Origin: DASUHT01 sp038230835
GTDB taxonomy: Bacteria; Actinomycetota; Thermoleophilia; Gaiellales; JAICJC01
Direction: 5' to 3'
Length of the DNA stretch: 64,000 nt
Assembly (NCBI GenBank): GCA_038230835.1
Contig: JBBRMM010000005.1
Coordinates: 119,400-183,399, forward strand
This document shows, one piece after another, positions 16,658 to 26,261 of this stretch. Each line of letters starts with the position of its first letter. Within the stretch, counting starts at the first letter, position 1. Made by a program: the position numbers and the translations under genes. Below the pieces are notes generated by a model. The model was not told where the DNA came from and did not search any database. It was given only the letters and a program-made list of their open reading frames with translations.

Positions 16658-17788
16658 ATGCGCAGAGGGCAGGTGATCGGTGTCGCGCTGGTCGGGCTCG
16701 GGCTGTGTGCGGCCGTGGCCGAGGCCGCAACGGTGGCCCCGAAGCCGGTGCCCAGCGCTCAGGCGAGCAGCCGGGTGTCGGCAATCGCGATCGCCGGCTC
16801 GACCGCCTTCATCGGCGGCCAGTTCACCAGCCTGCGACCCGCCGGCGCTGCGGCTGGAAGCGGGACGATCGCGCAGTCACCTGGCAGCGGTCAGCCTGAC
16901 GACCGGTCTCACGCTTCCCTGGAACCCGAATGCCAACGGCCCGGTGCTGGCAGTGGCCGTGGACGGTACGACCGCGGTCGTCGGCGGCTCGTTCACCAGC
17001 ATCGGCAGCAAGAGCGCGGGCGGTCTGGCGGCCGTCAGCACGAGTACCGGCGCGCTGCTGTGGAAGGCGACGCTGAACCGGGCGGCGGAGGCGGTCACGA
17101 TCCGCTCCGGAGTGGTGTACGTGGGTGGAGCCTTCACGACGGTGAACGGCGCGAGCCACCCGCATCTCGCGGCGTTCAGCGAGTCGACCGGAGCCGCGCG
17201 CACGACCTGGTCGGGTAGCGGCGACGGCGACGTGACCGCCCTGGCCGTGACGGCCGACGGGTCAAAGCTGGTGGTGGGCGGCAAGTTCACCCACCTCGAC
17301 CGCAGTCAGCCAATCACCTCGGGGCGCTCAGCCCGACGACGGGCGCTCCCGCTGCCTGGGCCACGCATCTCGCCTACCCGGTGGCGGCGCTGGTGGCGAC
17401 CGACGTCGGGGTCTTCGCCGCGGGCGGCGGCAACGGAGGCAACTTCGCCGCGCTCGACCCGGTGAGGGGAAAGCTCCGCTGGCACGGCGGCACCGACGGC
17501 AACCTGCAGGCGGCCGCTTTCGCCGACGGCGTGCTGTACCTGGGCGGTCACTTCGACTTCTACTGCGCCGAGGGCACGGGAGGTCACACCTGCAGCTCTC
17601 CGGTCCGCCGCTCGAAGCTGTTCGCCGTGGACGGGACGACCGGCGCGCTGCTCCCGTGGAACCCATCCGCCAACAGCGTCCTGGGCGTGTTCGCGCTCTT
17701 CGGATCCGGCACCACCCTGGGTGTGGGCGGTGACTTCACGCACATCGGCGGCGCCGGCCAGCAGGCGTTCGCCGAGTTCCACGAGTAA
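16658..17788 (+). pseudogene. Frameshifted secreted beta-propeller protein (DUF5122/delta-60-like repeats)
   Basis: The reading frame changes twice: frame 2 from 16658 to about 16860, frame 3 to about 17310, then frame 2 again to the stop at 17788. Joined, it would be about 377 residues with a signal peptide (VIGVALVGLGLCAAVAEA) and repeats of the type VYVGGAFTTVNG...HLAAFSESTG and VGGDFTHIGG. The intact paralogue at 18463-19671 has the same repeats. The two indels compensate, so either the gene decayed recently or the assembly contains one inserted and one missing base. Confidence 0.7.
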
Positions 17789-17808
17789 CGAGCCGCTAGG
17801 CTTCGAAC

Positions 17809-18336
17809 ATGCCCTGGATCGACGCCGACGAGGAGATCCGAGACGTCACGCGGTGGTTCGGTGACCGCGGCAAGGAGCTGTGGATCAAACCGCACGGTGT
17901 TGGCTTCCAGGCGGTCGTGATGGAGCTCGGCACGCACAGCGGGCAGGCGCTGGTCTACTTCGCCGACAGCGAGGTCGAGGCGGCTCGTACCGCCCGCCGC
18001 AGCTACGTGCGCAGCCAGATGAAGGACGCCCTGCGCTCGGTCGGGCGGATCGCGCAGACCCAGGCCGGTCAGATGCTGATCGCCGAGGTCGCGTTGGCGC
18101 GGCTCCCCCTGTTCAAGAAGGCCTACGCCCGTCAGGCGGCGCTGGGTGCCGCGGTGTGGATGGCCGACGGTCGAAACCGCCAGGCGGTGCGCGGGGTGGG
18201 CAGCGCAGCCGTCGACCTTGCCCGCGTGTCGGCGGGCCAGCGCGGCCCGCAGGAGATCGCCGCCGGGTCGAGGCGGATGCTCGATCCGGCCATCCGGCTG
18301 ATCGCCGGGGCGGCGTCAGACCGTTTTCGGCGCTGA
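17809..18336 (+). CDS. Hypothetical protein, 175 residues
   Basis: A soluble alpha/beta-looking protein without signal peptide or membrane segment; the C-terminal half is Ala/Arg-rich and helical. No recognised domain. It lies between two related beta-propeller genes, with 20 bases to the upstream one. Codon choice is like that of the neighbours, so it is probably a real gene. Confidence 0.55.
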   Translation: MPWIDADEEIRDVTRWFGDRGKELWIKPHGVGFQAVVMELGTHSGQALVYFADSEVEAARTARRSYVRSQMKDALRSVGRIAQTQAGQMLIAEVALARLPLFKKAYARQAALGAAVWMADGRNRQAVRGVGSAAVDLARVSAGQRGPQEIAAGSRRMLDPAIRLIAGAASDRFRR

Positions 18337-18462
18337 CCCGTTCGGGATCCGTAAACGTCTCGCAAGGGTTTCGTTGAAACCGTCGTGCTGCGGCGGGGAT
18401 TGCCGATATCCGCAGCTAAGGTCTCGCGCAGCCGGCGCGGAACCGCAGCCGGTGCGCTCCCC

Positions 18463-19671
18463 ATGCCGACCTCGATCCCGCTGCGCACATCCCTCCTGTC
18501 GATGGCCCTGCTGCTGATGGCCGGCGTGAGCTCCGCGCGTGCGGTCACACTCGCTCCCCGCGTGTCCGCGTCGCCGGTCCGCTCGTGGCAGGTGCCGGCG
18601 GCGGGCTGGACGAAGGCCAACAAGGAGCTCGGCCGGGTTGACGACGTGCTGCGACTGGGTCTGCGCGTGTACCTGGGAGGGAACTTCACCACCGTCGCCG
18701 ACCACTCGGGCAGCGTGCGCGCCCGATCGCACCTGGCGGCGGTATCGGCCACCACCGGAGGGTTGCTGACCTTCCACCCCGCCATCAACGGGCGGGTGTA
18801 CGCGCTGGCCGCCTCGCCGGACGGCCGCTATCTGTACGTGGGCGGCGCGTTCTCGTCGGTCAACGGCGTGCCGCGGCACAACGTGGCCGCGTTTGTGACC
18901 TCGACCGGTGCGCTGGCCACACGGCTCGGCGACATGCGGGTGACGGGTCAGGTGCACGCGCTCGCCGCCACCGGGACCTCGCTCTACCTCGGCGGCACCT
19001 TCTCGTCGGTGGCCGGGCACGCACGGTCGCGCCTGGCCAAACTCGTGCTGATCCGCTCAGGGCGTCTCGTGCTCTCCGGCTGGGCGCCGACCGCGAACGC
19101 CGACGTTCGCGACATGGTCGTGGTGCCCAGCATCGGGAGGCTGGTGGCGGCGGGGACGTTCACATCGGTGAACAGTCGCGCGGAGAACCGGATCGCGGCG
19201 CTGGGCACGCTGCGCGGGCGGCTGCTCGCCTGGGCCAGTCATCCAAGCTCGGACGTGCTCGACATCTGCGTCAGCGGGGGCACCCTGTACGCCGCCGTCG
19301 CTGGTCCGGGAGGCACGGCGGTGTCCTATGCCGTCGCCCCGGGCTCCCGGCACTGGTACTACAAGACCGACGGCAACATCCAGGCGGTGGCCACCGTGGG
19401 GGGCTATCCGGTGTTCGGGATGCACGGCGACTGGGTCGCACGGCACCGGGACGGGCAATTGAGCACATCTGCGCGGATCGAGCGTCACAAGCTGTTCATG
19501 CTCTCGCCGAGCGGCGTGCTGCAGGCGTGGAACCCCGACGTCACCTCGACAGCCGGTGTGCTGGGCGTGTGGGCGCTGCGCGGCTCGTACGGCAGCGTGT
19601 ACGCCGGGGGCGACTTCACGGCGGTCCACGGCCTGCCCCAGCAGCGGTTCGCGATCCTGCGCGGCAGTTGA
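18463..19671 (+). CDS. Secreted beta-propeller repeat protein (DUF5122/delta-60-like)
   Basis: A 402-residue exported protein. The signal peptide SLLSMALLLMAGVSSARA is followed by repeated units of about 45 residues with the core (L/V)Y(L/V)GG(N/A/T)F(T/S)(T/S)V, e.g. VYLGGNFTTVADHSG, LYVGGAFSSVNGVPR, LYLGGTFSSVAGHAR, VYAGGDFTAVHGLPQ. Such repeats form beta-propellers in surface proteins; the ligand is unknown. ATG 18463 was preferred over 18385 because it directly precedes the signal peptide. It is a paralogue of the frameshifted gene at 16658-17788. Confidence 0.75.
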   Translation: MPTSIPLRTSLLSMALLLMAGVSSARAVTLAPRVSASPVRSWQVPAAGWTKANKELGRVDDVLRLGLRVYLGGNFTTVADHSGSVRARSHLAAVSATTGGLLTFHPAINGRVYALAASPDGRYLYVGGAFSSVNGVPRHNVAAFVTSTGALATRLGDMRVTGQVHALAATGTSLYLGGTFSSVAGHARSRLAKLVLIRSGRLVLSGWAPTANADVRDMVVVPSIGRLVAAGTFTSVNSRAENRIAALGTLRGRLLAWASHPSSDVLDICVSGGTLYAAVAGPGGTAVSYAVAPGSRHWYYKTDGNIQAVATVGGYPVFGMHGDWVARHRDGQLSTSARIERHKLFMLSPSGVLQAWNPDVTSTAGVLGVWALRGSYGSVYAGGDFTAVHGLPQQRFAILRGS

Positions 19672-19687
19672 CCGATACGGTGTGCCG

Positions 19688-19873
19688 GTGACCGGCCACC
19701 GCTCGCCATCGCCACGTGGGATCCTGTTCGTCGTGCTGGCCGCGTCGATGCTCGGTCTCGCGTACGAGGCCGCCACCGCCCGGGTGTGGGTGGTGGCGCT
19801 GGCGGCGGTCGTCCTGGGCGGGTGGATGCTCGACCTGGCCGCGCGTGACCTCGGCCTCCGCCGGCGGCCGTGA
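19688..19873 (+). CDS. Small membrane protein, two predicted transmembrane helices
   Basis: A 61-residue protein with two hydrophobic segments (GILFVVLAASMLGLAYEA and VWVVALAAVVLGGWMLDLA) joined by a short loop, with a basic C-terminus GLRRRP. GTG 19688 or GTG 19682 can serve as start. It is a typical small actinobacterial membrane protein of unknown role, transcribed toward the Xer recombinase. Confidence 0.55.
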   Translation: MTGHRSPSPRGILFVVLAASMLGLAYEAATARVWVVALAAVVLGGWMLDLAARDLGLRRRP

Positions 19874-19940
19874 GGGCGCCGCTCCGCCGGGCTCGTCGAA
19901 GGACACGCCGACCTGGGCGCGAATAGCGGCCTCACGCGTC

Positions 19941-20843
19941 ATGCACCCAGTCAGCACCGACATCGACGCGCGGCTCTCCCGCTTCCTCGATTCGCTCCGG
20001 GCGTCGGGTGCGTCCACGTCGACCGTGAGGGCCTACCGCTCAGACCTCGCCCAGTATCATCGATGGCTGACCGCCGCCGGTTCCACCCTGGAGCAGATGG
20101 ACGTCAAACTCGTCCGTCGCTATGCGGCCTTCCTCGGCAGCATGCACTATGCGCCGGCCACATCCGCGCGCAAGCTGTCGGCGGTCCGCAGCGCGCACGC
20201 GTGGCTGCACTCACGCGACTTGACGCCGACCGATCCGGCCCAGCCGGTGCCGGGGCCGCGCCGCGTCCGAACGCTGCCCGCCACCCTCTCGCGGGACGAG
20301 ATGGACGAGCTGCTGATCGCAGCCCCGGTGGTGGACGATCGCGAGCGTCGAGATCTGGCCATGGTCGAGCTGCTGTACGGGTGCGGGCTGCGAGCCGCGG
20401 AGGTGTGCGCGCTGCGGGTGAAGGACGTCGATCTCGCCCGCGGCCGGCTGCGCGTGACCGGCAAAGGCGACAAGCAGCGGGTCGTCCCTGTGGGGGCTGC
20501 CGCGGCCGAGGCGGTGCAGACGTACCTCGACTGCGCCCGCCCGCGGATGGTCGGTACCCGGTCCTGCGACCGGCTGCTGGTGAGCGTGCGCGGGCGGGGG
20601 CTGCACCCCTCCGACGTGCGGCGGGCGCTCCTCCGCCGCCTGGATCGGCGCGGCCTCGCGCACCGATCGCCGCACGCGCTGCGGCACACGTTTGCCACCC
20701 ACCTGCTCGAAGGCGGTGCCGATCTCCGTAGTATTCAGGATCTGCTGGGCCACGCCTCCGTCGGCACGACCCAGATCTATACCCACGTCAGCGTCCGCCA
20801 CCTGCGTTCGGCCCACGCTGCATCACATCCGCGAGCCCGATGA
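19941..20843 (+). CDS. Tyrosine recombinase XerC/XerD family
   Basis: A 300-residue site-specific recombinase. An N-terminal SAM-like DNA-binding domain (residues 1-95) is followed by the catalytic domain with Arg in GCGLRAAEV, Lys in TGKGDKQR, HxxR in HALRHTFATHLLEGG, and His...Tyr in LGHASVGTTQIYTHV. All catalytic residues are present. The length and lack of mobile-element neighbours suggest the chromosome-dimer Xer protein rather than a phage integrase; XerC and XerD cannot be told apart here. The sigma gene starts four bases inside its 3' end. Confidence 0.9.
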   Translation: MHPVSTDIDARLSRFLDSLRASGASTSTVRAYRSDLAQYHRWLTAAGSTLEQMDVKLVRRYAAFLGSMHYAPATSARKLSAVRSAHAWLHSRDLTPTDPAQPVPGPRRVRTLPATLSRDEMDELLIAAPVVDDRERRDLAMVELLYGCGLRAAEVCALRVKDVDLARGRLRVTGKGDKQRVVPVGAAAAEAVQTYLDCARPRMVGTRSCDRLLVSVRGRGLHPSDVRRALLRRLDRRGLAHRSPHALRHTFATHLLEGGADLRSIQDLLGHASVGTTQIYTHVSVRHLRSAHAASHPRAR

Positions 20844-21607
20844 CCACCGACAACTCACTGGCAATCTGGGACGAGTACAAGCGCACCAGCGATCCGAGGC
20901 TGCGCGACCGCTTGATCCTCACCTACGCACCGCTGGTCAAGTACGTGGCCGGGCGACTCGGCACCGGCCTGCCCGCGCACGTCGAAGAGGGTGACCTGGT
21001 GTCCTACGGCCTGATCGGGCTCATGAACGCCATCGAACGCTTCGATCCCGGCCGCGACACCAAGTTCGAGACCTACGCCATCAGCCGCATCAAAGGCTCG
21101 ATCATCGACGAGTTGCGCTCGCTGGACTGGGTGCCCCGATCGGTGCGCAGCCGCGCCCGTGAGATAGAGCGGGCGATCGCCGAGCTCGAGCACCGCCTCC
21201 ACCGGCCGCCGACCGACGAGGAGATCGCCAAGCAGCTCGGCGTGTCCGACGACGAGTTCCAGGACAGCCTGACGCAGATCTCGCGTTCCTCGGTGGCGGC
21301 GCTGGACGAGCTGTGGACGATCAGCTCCTCCGGGGGCGACACGGTCTCCCTGATCGACACGCTGCAGGACCCCAACGCGGACGATCCGTCGGCCGAGATG
21401 ACCCGCACGGAGATGCGCGAGGTGCTGGCCGGTGCGATCGGCAAGCTGCCCGAGCGCGAGCGCACGGTGATCACGCTGTACTACTACGAGGAGCTCACGC
21501 TGCGCGAGATCGGCGAGGTGCTGGGAGTCACCGAGTCGCGCGTATCGCAGCTGCACACCAAGGCGATTCTGCGGATCAAGGCGAAGCTCCAGGGCAGCTT
21601 GAGGTAA
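20840..21607 (+). CDS. RNA polymerase sigma factor, FliA/WhiG family
   Basis: A 255-residue sigma-70 family protein with regions 2 (DLVSYGLIGLMNAIERFDPGRDTKFETYA), 3 (PPTDEEIAKQLGVSDDEF) and 4 (LPERERTVITLYYYEELTLREIGEVLGVTESRVSQLH). The pattern without region 1 and the sequence DELRSLDWVPRSVR identify the FliA/WhiG group, which controls motility in flagellated bacteria and sporulation in Streptomyces. No flagellar gene lies in the window. The start overlaps the recombinase stop by four bases. Confidence 0.9.
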   Translation: MTTDNSLAIWDEYKRTSDPRLRDRLILTYAPLVKYVAGRLGTGLPAHVEEGDLVSYGLIGLMNAIERFDPGRDTKFETYAISRIKGSIIDELRSLDWVPRSVRSRAREIERAIAELEHRLHRPPTDEEIAKQLGVSDDEFQDSLTQISRSSVAALDELWTISSSGGDTVSLIDTLQDPNADDPSAEMTRTEMREVLAGAIGKLPERERTVITLYYYEELTLREIGEVLGVTESRVSQLHTKAILRIKAKLQGSLR

Positions 21608-21652
21608 CCTGGCGGTTCCCGCCAAGCCGTTTGCCGCCAGGAGCGCCGCCGT

Positions 21653-23173
21653 ATGCTGGACGCCACCGCCACTCTCGACATCGCCCCGCTGCTCGCCCGA
21701 CTGGGCGTCGATCCGACCGCCGTTGACGGGGGTGACCTGGAGGTGCGAACGCCGATCACCGGTGAGGTGATCGGGCGCGTGCACACCGACTCGGCCGCCG
21801 CCGGCGACGCTGCGATCGGACGCTCCGTGACAGCCTTCGAGCAGTGGCGCGAGGTGCCGGCGCCGCGCCGGGGCGAGCTGGTGCGACTGCTGGCCGAGGA
21901 GCTCCGGCGTGACAAGGAGGCGTTGGGCGCGCTGGTGTCGGTCGAGGCCGGCAAGATCGTCCAGGAGGGTCAGGGCGAGGTGCAGGAGATGATCGACATC
22001 TGCGACTTCGCGGTCGGCCTGTCGCGCCAGCTGTACGGGCTGACGATCGCGTCCGAGCGGCCCGGCCACCGGATGTTCGAGACCTGGCAGCCGCTCGGCC
22101 CCGTCGGCGTGATCACCGCGTTCAACTTTCCGGTCGCGGTGTGGAGCTGGAACGCCGCACTGGCGCTGGTGTGCGGCGACCCTGTGATCTGGAAGCCGTC
22201 CTCCCAGACGCCGATCACTGCGCTGGCCTGCCGGGCGCTGTTCGAGCGCGCCGTCGAGCGGTTCGGCGACGCCCCGGCGGGGCTGGTCGAGGTGCTCGTC
22301 GGCAGCGGCGGGCGGGCGCTGGTCGACGACCCCCGGGTGCCGCTGGTGTCGGCCACCGGCTCGACCGCGATGGGCAGGACGATCGCGCCCGCGATCGCCG
22401 CTCGCCTGGGCCGATCGCTGCTCGAGTTGGGCGGCAACAACGCGATGATCGTCGCGCCGACGGCCGATCTCGATCTGGCGGTGCGCGCGATCGTGTTCTC
22501 GGCGGTCGGCACATGCGGCCAGCGCTGCACGTCGCTGCGCCGGCTGATCGTGCACGAGGACATCGCCGAGAGCCTGCTCGATCGGCTGGAGCGCGCATAC
22601 GCGAGCGTCAGTGTGGGCGACCCGCGCGAGCCGGGCACGCTGTGCGGTCCGCTGATCTCGCCCGATGCCTTCGACCAGATGCAGACCGCGCTCGACCGTG
22701 CGCGTGCCGCAGGGGGGCAGGTGTCCGGCGGCGAGCGCGTGCTCTCCGAGCGCTGGCCCGACGCCCACTATGTGCGTCCGGCAATCGTGCGCATGCCGTC
22801 CCAGGCCGAGGTGGTACGCGAGGAGACCTTCGCGCCGATTCTCTACACCTTCACCTACTCCGACCTGCCGCAGGCGATCGCCGTGCACAACGACGTGCCG
22901 CAAGGCCTGTCGTCGTGCATCTTCACCGGCGACCTGCGCGAGAGCGAGGCGTTCCTGAGCCCGGCCGGCTCGGACTGCGGCATCGCCAATGTCAATATCG
23001 GCCCCAGCGGGGCGGAGATCGGCGGTGCCTTCGGCGGCGAGAAGGAGACCGGCGGTGGCCGCGAGTCGGGCTCGGACTCGTGGAAGGTATACATGCGCCG
23101 GCAGACCGCGACCGTCAACTATTCGCGAGAACTGCCGCTCGCCCAGGGGATCGTGTTCGACGTCGGCGCGTGA
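21653..23173 (+). CDS. Aldehyde dehydrogenase, ALDH7 family (piperideine-6-carboxylate dehydrogenase-like)
   Basis: A 506-residue NAD(P)-dependent aldehyde dehydrogenase. The catalytic Glu is in LELGGNNAM near residue 257 and the catalytic Cys in GTCGQRCTSLRRL near residue 291. GVITAFNFPVAVWSWN and the C-terminal GAFGGEKETGGGRESGSDSWK are typical of the ALDH7/antiquitin family, which oxidises aminoadipate semialdehyde in lysine breakdown. No lysine-degradation gene is adjacent, so the substrate is inferred. ATG 21653 lies 45 bases after the sigma gene. Confidence 0.88.
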   Translation: MLDATATLDIAPLLARLGVDPTAVDGGDLEVRTPITGEVIGRVHTDSAAAGDAAIGRSVTAFEQWREVPAPRRGELVRLLAEELRRDKEALGALVSVEAGKIVQEGQGEVQEMIDICDFAVGLSRQLYGLTIASERPGHRMFETWQPLGPVGVITAFNFPVAVWSWNAALALVCGDPVIWKPSSQTPITALACRALFERAVERFGDAPAGLVEVLVGSGGRALVDDPRVPLVSATGSTAMGRTIAPAIAARLGRSLLELGGNNAMIVAPTADLDLAVRAIVFSAVGTCGQRCTSLRRLIVHEDIAESLLDRLERAYASVSVGDPREPGTLCGPLISPDAFDQMQTALDRARAAGGQVSGGERVLSERWPDAHYVRPAIVRMPSQAEVVREETFAPILYTFTYSDLPQAIAVHNDVPQGLSSCIFTGDLRESEAFLSPAGSDCGIANVNIGPSGAEIGGAFGGEKETGGGRESGSDSWKVYMRRQTATVNYSRELPLAQGIVFDVGA

Positions 23174-23245
23174 GGCTGGCAGCGAGGCTGATCGGCCGGG
23201 TATGGTGACGGCAGATCGCGTTTTCCAACGACGAAAGGCCCGCAC

Positions 23246-25303
23246 ATGCCCAGTAAGGAGCCCGGCAAGATTCGCAATGTGGCGGTGATCGGCCACCGCG
23301 GCACCGGCAAGACCTCACTCGTCGAGGCGCTGCTGTACGAGTCGGGCACCACCAACCGGCTGGGGAGCGTGGCGGAGAAGTCCACCGTTACCGACCATGA
23401 CGACGAGGAGCGGCGCCGCGGCATGTCGATCTCCGCCACCGTCACCCACCTCGACTGGGAGGGGCGCACGATCAACCTGATCGACACCCCGGGCGAGCCC
23501 AGCTTCCAGGCCGACGTCCTGTCCACGCTGCGGGTGGTGGAGGGCGCCATCGTCACCGTCTCCGGCGTGCTCGGGGTCGAGGTCGGCACGCAGCGGCTGT
23601 GGAAGCGCTGCGACGAGCTCGAGCTGGCGCGGCTGGTGCTGGTGAACCTGCTCGACCGCGAGCGTGCCGACTTCACCACGACGCTCGAGGCGCTGCGCAC
23701 CCAACTCTCCGACCGCTGCGTCGCTGTCGAGCTGCCGATCGGCGCCGAGCACGAGTTCCACGGCGTGATCGACCTGGTGCACATGGTGGCGTACGACCAC
23801 AGCGGCGACGGTGCCGCGCACGACGAGCCGGTCGAGATCCCGGCCGACCTGCGCACGCTCGCCGACCAGTACCACGACAAGCTGATGGACGTCGTCGCGG
23901 AGACCTCCGACGAGCTGATGGAGCGCTACCTCGAGGGCGGAGAGATCAGCCGCGACGAGATGGCCGCGGCACTCAAGAAGCTGGTCACCGAGGGCAAGCT
24001 GTTTCCGGTCGGATGCGGCGCCGCCACCCGTAACATCGGATCGCGCGGGCTGCTCGACCTGATCGTGGAGGGGCTGCCGTCACCCGCGCGCGCCCGCAAC
24101 GTGCCGGAGGTCGGCGGGGCGACCACACTGGCCTATGTCTTCAAGACGATCGCCGATCCGTTCAGCGGCAAGATCAACCTGCTGCGGGTGTTCGCCGGCA
24201 CGCTGCGCTCGGACACCACGCTGACCAACAACCACAGCCACGCCAAGGAAAGGATCGGCCAGCTGCTGCTGCTCCAGGGCAAGGAGCATGCCCATGTGAA
24301 CGAGCTCGGCCCGGGCGCGATCGGCGCCGTGGCGAAACTGAAGGAGACCGCCACCGGCGACGTCCTGTCCGATTCCGACCACCCGGCCGAGATCGAGCCG
24401 CTGGCCTTTCCCGCGCCGGTGGTGTCGTTCGCGATCGAGCCCAAGCACAAGGGCGAGGAGGACAAGGTGTACTCGTCGCTGCGGCGGTTGTCGGAGGAGG
24501 ACCCGTCGCTCGACATCCACCGTGACCAGCAGACCGGTGAGATGATCGTGGCCGGGCTGTCGCAGATGCACGTCGAGGTGATCCTCGAGCGGATGCACCG
24601 CCGCTTCGGCGTGGAGGTCGAACTGCACCCGCCACGGGTGCCGTATCTGGAGACGATCCGCAAGCCGGCGCGGGCGCAGGGCCGCTACAAGAAGCAGACC
24701 GGGGGCCGGGGGCAGTTCGGCGACTGCCACATCACGATCGAGCCGCTGGCCGATCGCGACGGGTACGAGTTTCAGGACAAGATCGTGGGCGGCGTGATCC
24801 CGCAGGGGTTCCGCCCGGCGGTGGACAAGGGTATCCAGGAGGCGATGCAGCGCGGCGACCTCGCCGGATGCAAGGTGGTGGGGATCAAGGTGACGCTCGT
24901 GGACGGGTCGTATCACACCGTCGACTCATCTGAGATGGCGTTCAAGATCGCAGGCTCGATGGCCTTCAAGAAGGCGGTGGCCGATGCCGACCCGACGCTT
25001 CTGGAGCCGATCATGCGGCTGGACATCGTCGTCCCCGACGAGAATGTCGGCGACGTGATCGGTGACATGACCAGCCGTCGCGGGCGCGTGGGCGGAATGG
25101 ACCCGGGCGCGGGCCTGACCACGGTGCATGTCGAGGTGCCGATGGCGGAGGTGCTCACCTATGCGCCGGACCTGAACTCGATGACCGGCGGCCGGGGCGA
25201 CTACACGATGAGCTTCCTGCGGTACGAGGAGGTGCCCGCGCACGTGGCCCAGAGCGTCATCTCTGCCGCCGGCAAGGAGCGGGAACTGGCATCCAGGACC
25301 TGA
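23246..25303 (+). CDS. EF-G-like GTPase paralogue (FusA2 type)
   Basis: A 685-residue protein with all EF-G domains: G domain, domain II, III, IV (GRGQFGDCHITIEPL) and V (SRRGRVGGM...). The nucleotide site is unusual. P-loop GHRGTGKTS and switch I RRRGMSI are intact, but the DTPGH histidine is Glu (DTPGEPSF) and NKxD reads NLLD. Such changes are found in EF-G paralogues, which often have roles other than routine translocation. No str operon surrounds it. GTP hydrolysis may be weak or altered; this is inference. Confidence 0.85.
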   Translation: MPSKEPGKIRNVAVIGHRGTGKTSLVEALLYESGTTNRLGSVAEKSTVTDHDDEERRRGMSISATVTHLDWEGRTINLIDTPGEPSFQADVLSTLRVVEGAIVTVSGVLGVEVGTQRLWKRCDELELARLVLVNLLDRERADFTTTLEALRTQLSDRCVAVELPIGAEHEFHGVIDLVHMVAYDHSGDGAAHDEPVEIPADLRTLADQYHDKLMDVVAETSDELMERYLEGGEISRDEMAAALKKLVTEGKLFPVGCGAATRNIGSRGLLDLIVEGLPSPARARNVPEVGGATTLAYVFKTIADPFSGKINLLRVFAGTLRSDTTLTNNHSHAKERIGQLLLLQGKEHAHVNELGPGAIGAVAKLKETATGDVLSDSDHPAEIEPLAFPAPVVSFAIEPKHKGEEDKVYSSLRRLSEEDPSLDIHRDQQTGEMIVAGLSQMHVEVILERMHRRFGVEVELHPPRVPYLETIRKPARAQGRYKKQTGGRGQFGDCHITIEPLADRDGYEFQDKIVGGVIPQGFRPAVDKGIQEAMQRGDLAGCKVVGIKVTLVDGSYHTVDSSEMAFKIAGSMAFKKAVADADPTLLEPIMRLDIVVPDENVGDVIGDMTSRRGRVGGMDPGAGLTTVHVEVPMAEVLTYAPDLNSMTGGRGDYTMSFLRYEEVPAHVAQSVISAAGKERELASRT

Positions 25304-25328
25304 ACCACTCCCCCGGAGGCTGATCCTC

Positions 25329-26261
25329 TCAGGACAGGATGACCAGCCGGCAGCGCTGCCAGCCGGAGAGCCCGATCACCTGGGCCGCATGCGCCGTGAG
25401 ATCGAGAACGCCGCGCCCGAATGGTCCCCGGTCGTTGACCCGCACCACGACGCTGCGGTGTGTGACCGTGCTGGTGACGCGCAGCGTCGTTCCGAAGGGC
25501 AGCCATGGGCTGGCGGCCGTCAGCTTGCTGGGATCGAAGATCTCGCCCGAGGCGGTGGGCTGGCCGGCGAACCCGGGCCCGTACCAGGTCACGTCGCCGT
25601 AGAAGGACGGGAGAGCCGGCACGCCGCCGCTGCCACCGTCCTGGCGCCTCAGCCGGCCGCGGCGTTTCGACTCCGCCGCAACCGACCGTGCGATGCGAGC
25701 GTTCAGCGAGCCCAACAGCGTCGAGCGCTGCGCGATGGCCGCATCGAGCGTCGCGCGCTGGGCCGAGAGGTCGTCAACCGCTGTCTGCACGTCCGCCAGC
25801 CGGCGGCCGATGGCGTCGGAATCCTCCCGCACCCGTCGGATGTCTGCCGACATGGTGTCCATGGCGGCCGCCTCGGCACCGGAGATGCGATCGATCGCTT
25901 CCACGCGGTCGAGCGCCTGGGAGAAGGATCCGGCCGTCAGCATGACCACCGCGGTGTTCGGCGAACCGGTCTTGTACTGGCTGACCACCGCCCGCGCCAG
26001 CACCTCCCGGGCCCCCGCCAGCGCCTCTCGGTCGGCTCCCAGACGCTGCGCAAGCTGAAGCTCGGTCGAGCGCAGGGCTTGGAGGTGGGCCTGGGCGGCG
26101 GCGAGCCGAGCTTCGATCTGCGCGCGCGCTCCCGACAGCCGGTCGAGCGTGCGCATGACCGCCGCAGCCGTCACGCGATCCCTCGACGTGGCGGCCGCCG
26201 GCTGCGCGGCCACCGCCACCGCAACGGCGGCGACGGCGAGCGCGATCCATCTCGCTCGCAT
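25329..26261 (-). CDS. Secreted RlpA-like protein with coiled coil
   Basis: A 310-residue exported protein. A signal peptide (WIALAVAAVAVAVAAQPAAA) is followed by a coiled coil of about 150 residues resembling the CwlO/NlpC N-terminal helix (heptads rich in Ala, Leu, Arg, Asp). A C-terminal double-psi beta-barrel follows, with FYGDVTWYGPGFAGQPTASGE, LPFGTTLRVTS, VVVRVNDRGPF and LDLTAHAAQVIG. The barrel has the Asp in NDRGPF seen in RlpA and resuscitation-factor-like lytic enzymes. A role in peptidoglycan remodelling is likely. ATG 26261; the 3' end is convergent with the EF-G-like gene, 25 bases away. Confidence 0.8.
   Translation of the reverse strand: MRARWIALAVAAVAVAVAAQPAAATSRDRVTAAAVMRTLDRLSGARAQIEARLAAAQAHLQALRSTELQLAQRLGADREALAGAREVLARAVVSQYKTGSPNTAVVMLTAGSFSQALDRVEAIDRISGAEAAAMDTMSADIRRVREDSDAIGRRLADVQTAVDDLSAQRATLDAAIAQRSTLLGSLNARIARSVAAESKRRGRLRRQDGGSGGVPALPSFYGDVTWYGPGFAGQPTASGEIFDPSKLTAASPWLPFGTTLRVTSTVTHRSVVVRVNDRGPFGRGVLDLTAHAAQVIGLSGWQRCRLVILS

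Noticed and set aside
19941..20843. Tyrosine recombinase as an integrase of a genomic island
   Set aside because: Size and motifs fit chromosomal XerC/D, there are no att repeats or tRNA next to it, and it is operonic with a sigma factor.
20855..23296. Long minus-strand frame across the sigma and aldehyde dehydrogenase genes
   Set aside because: Low-complexity His/Arg/Leu-rich translation, no motif, opposite two well-supported genes; a shadow of codon bias.
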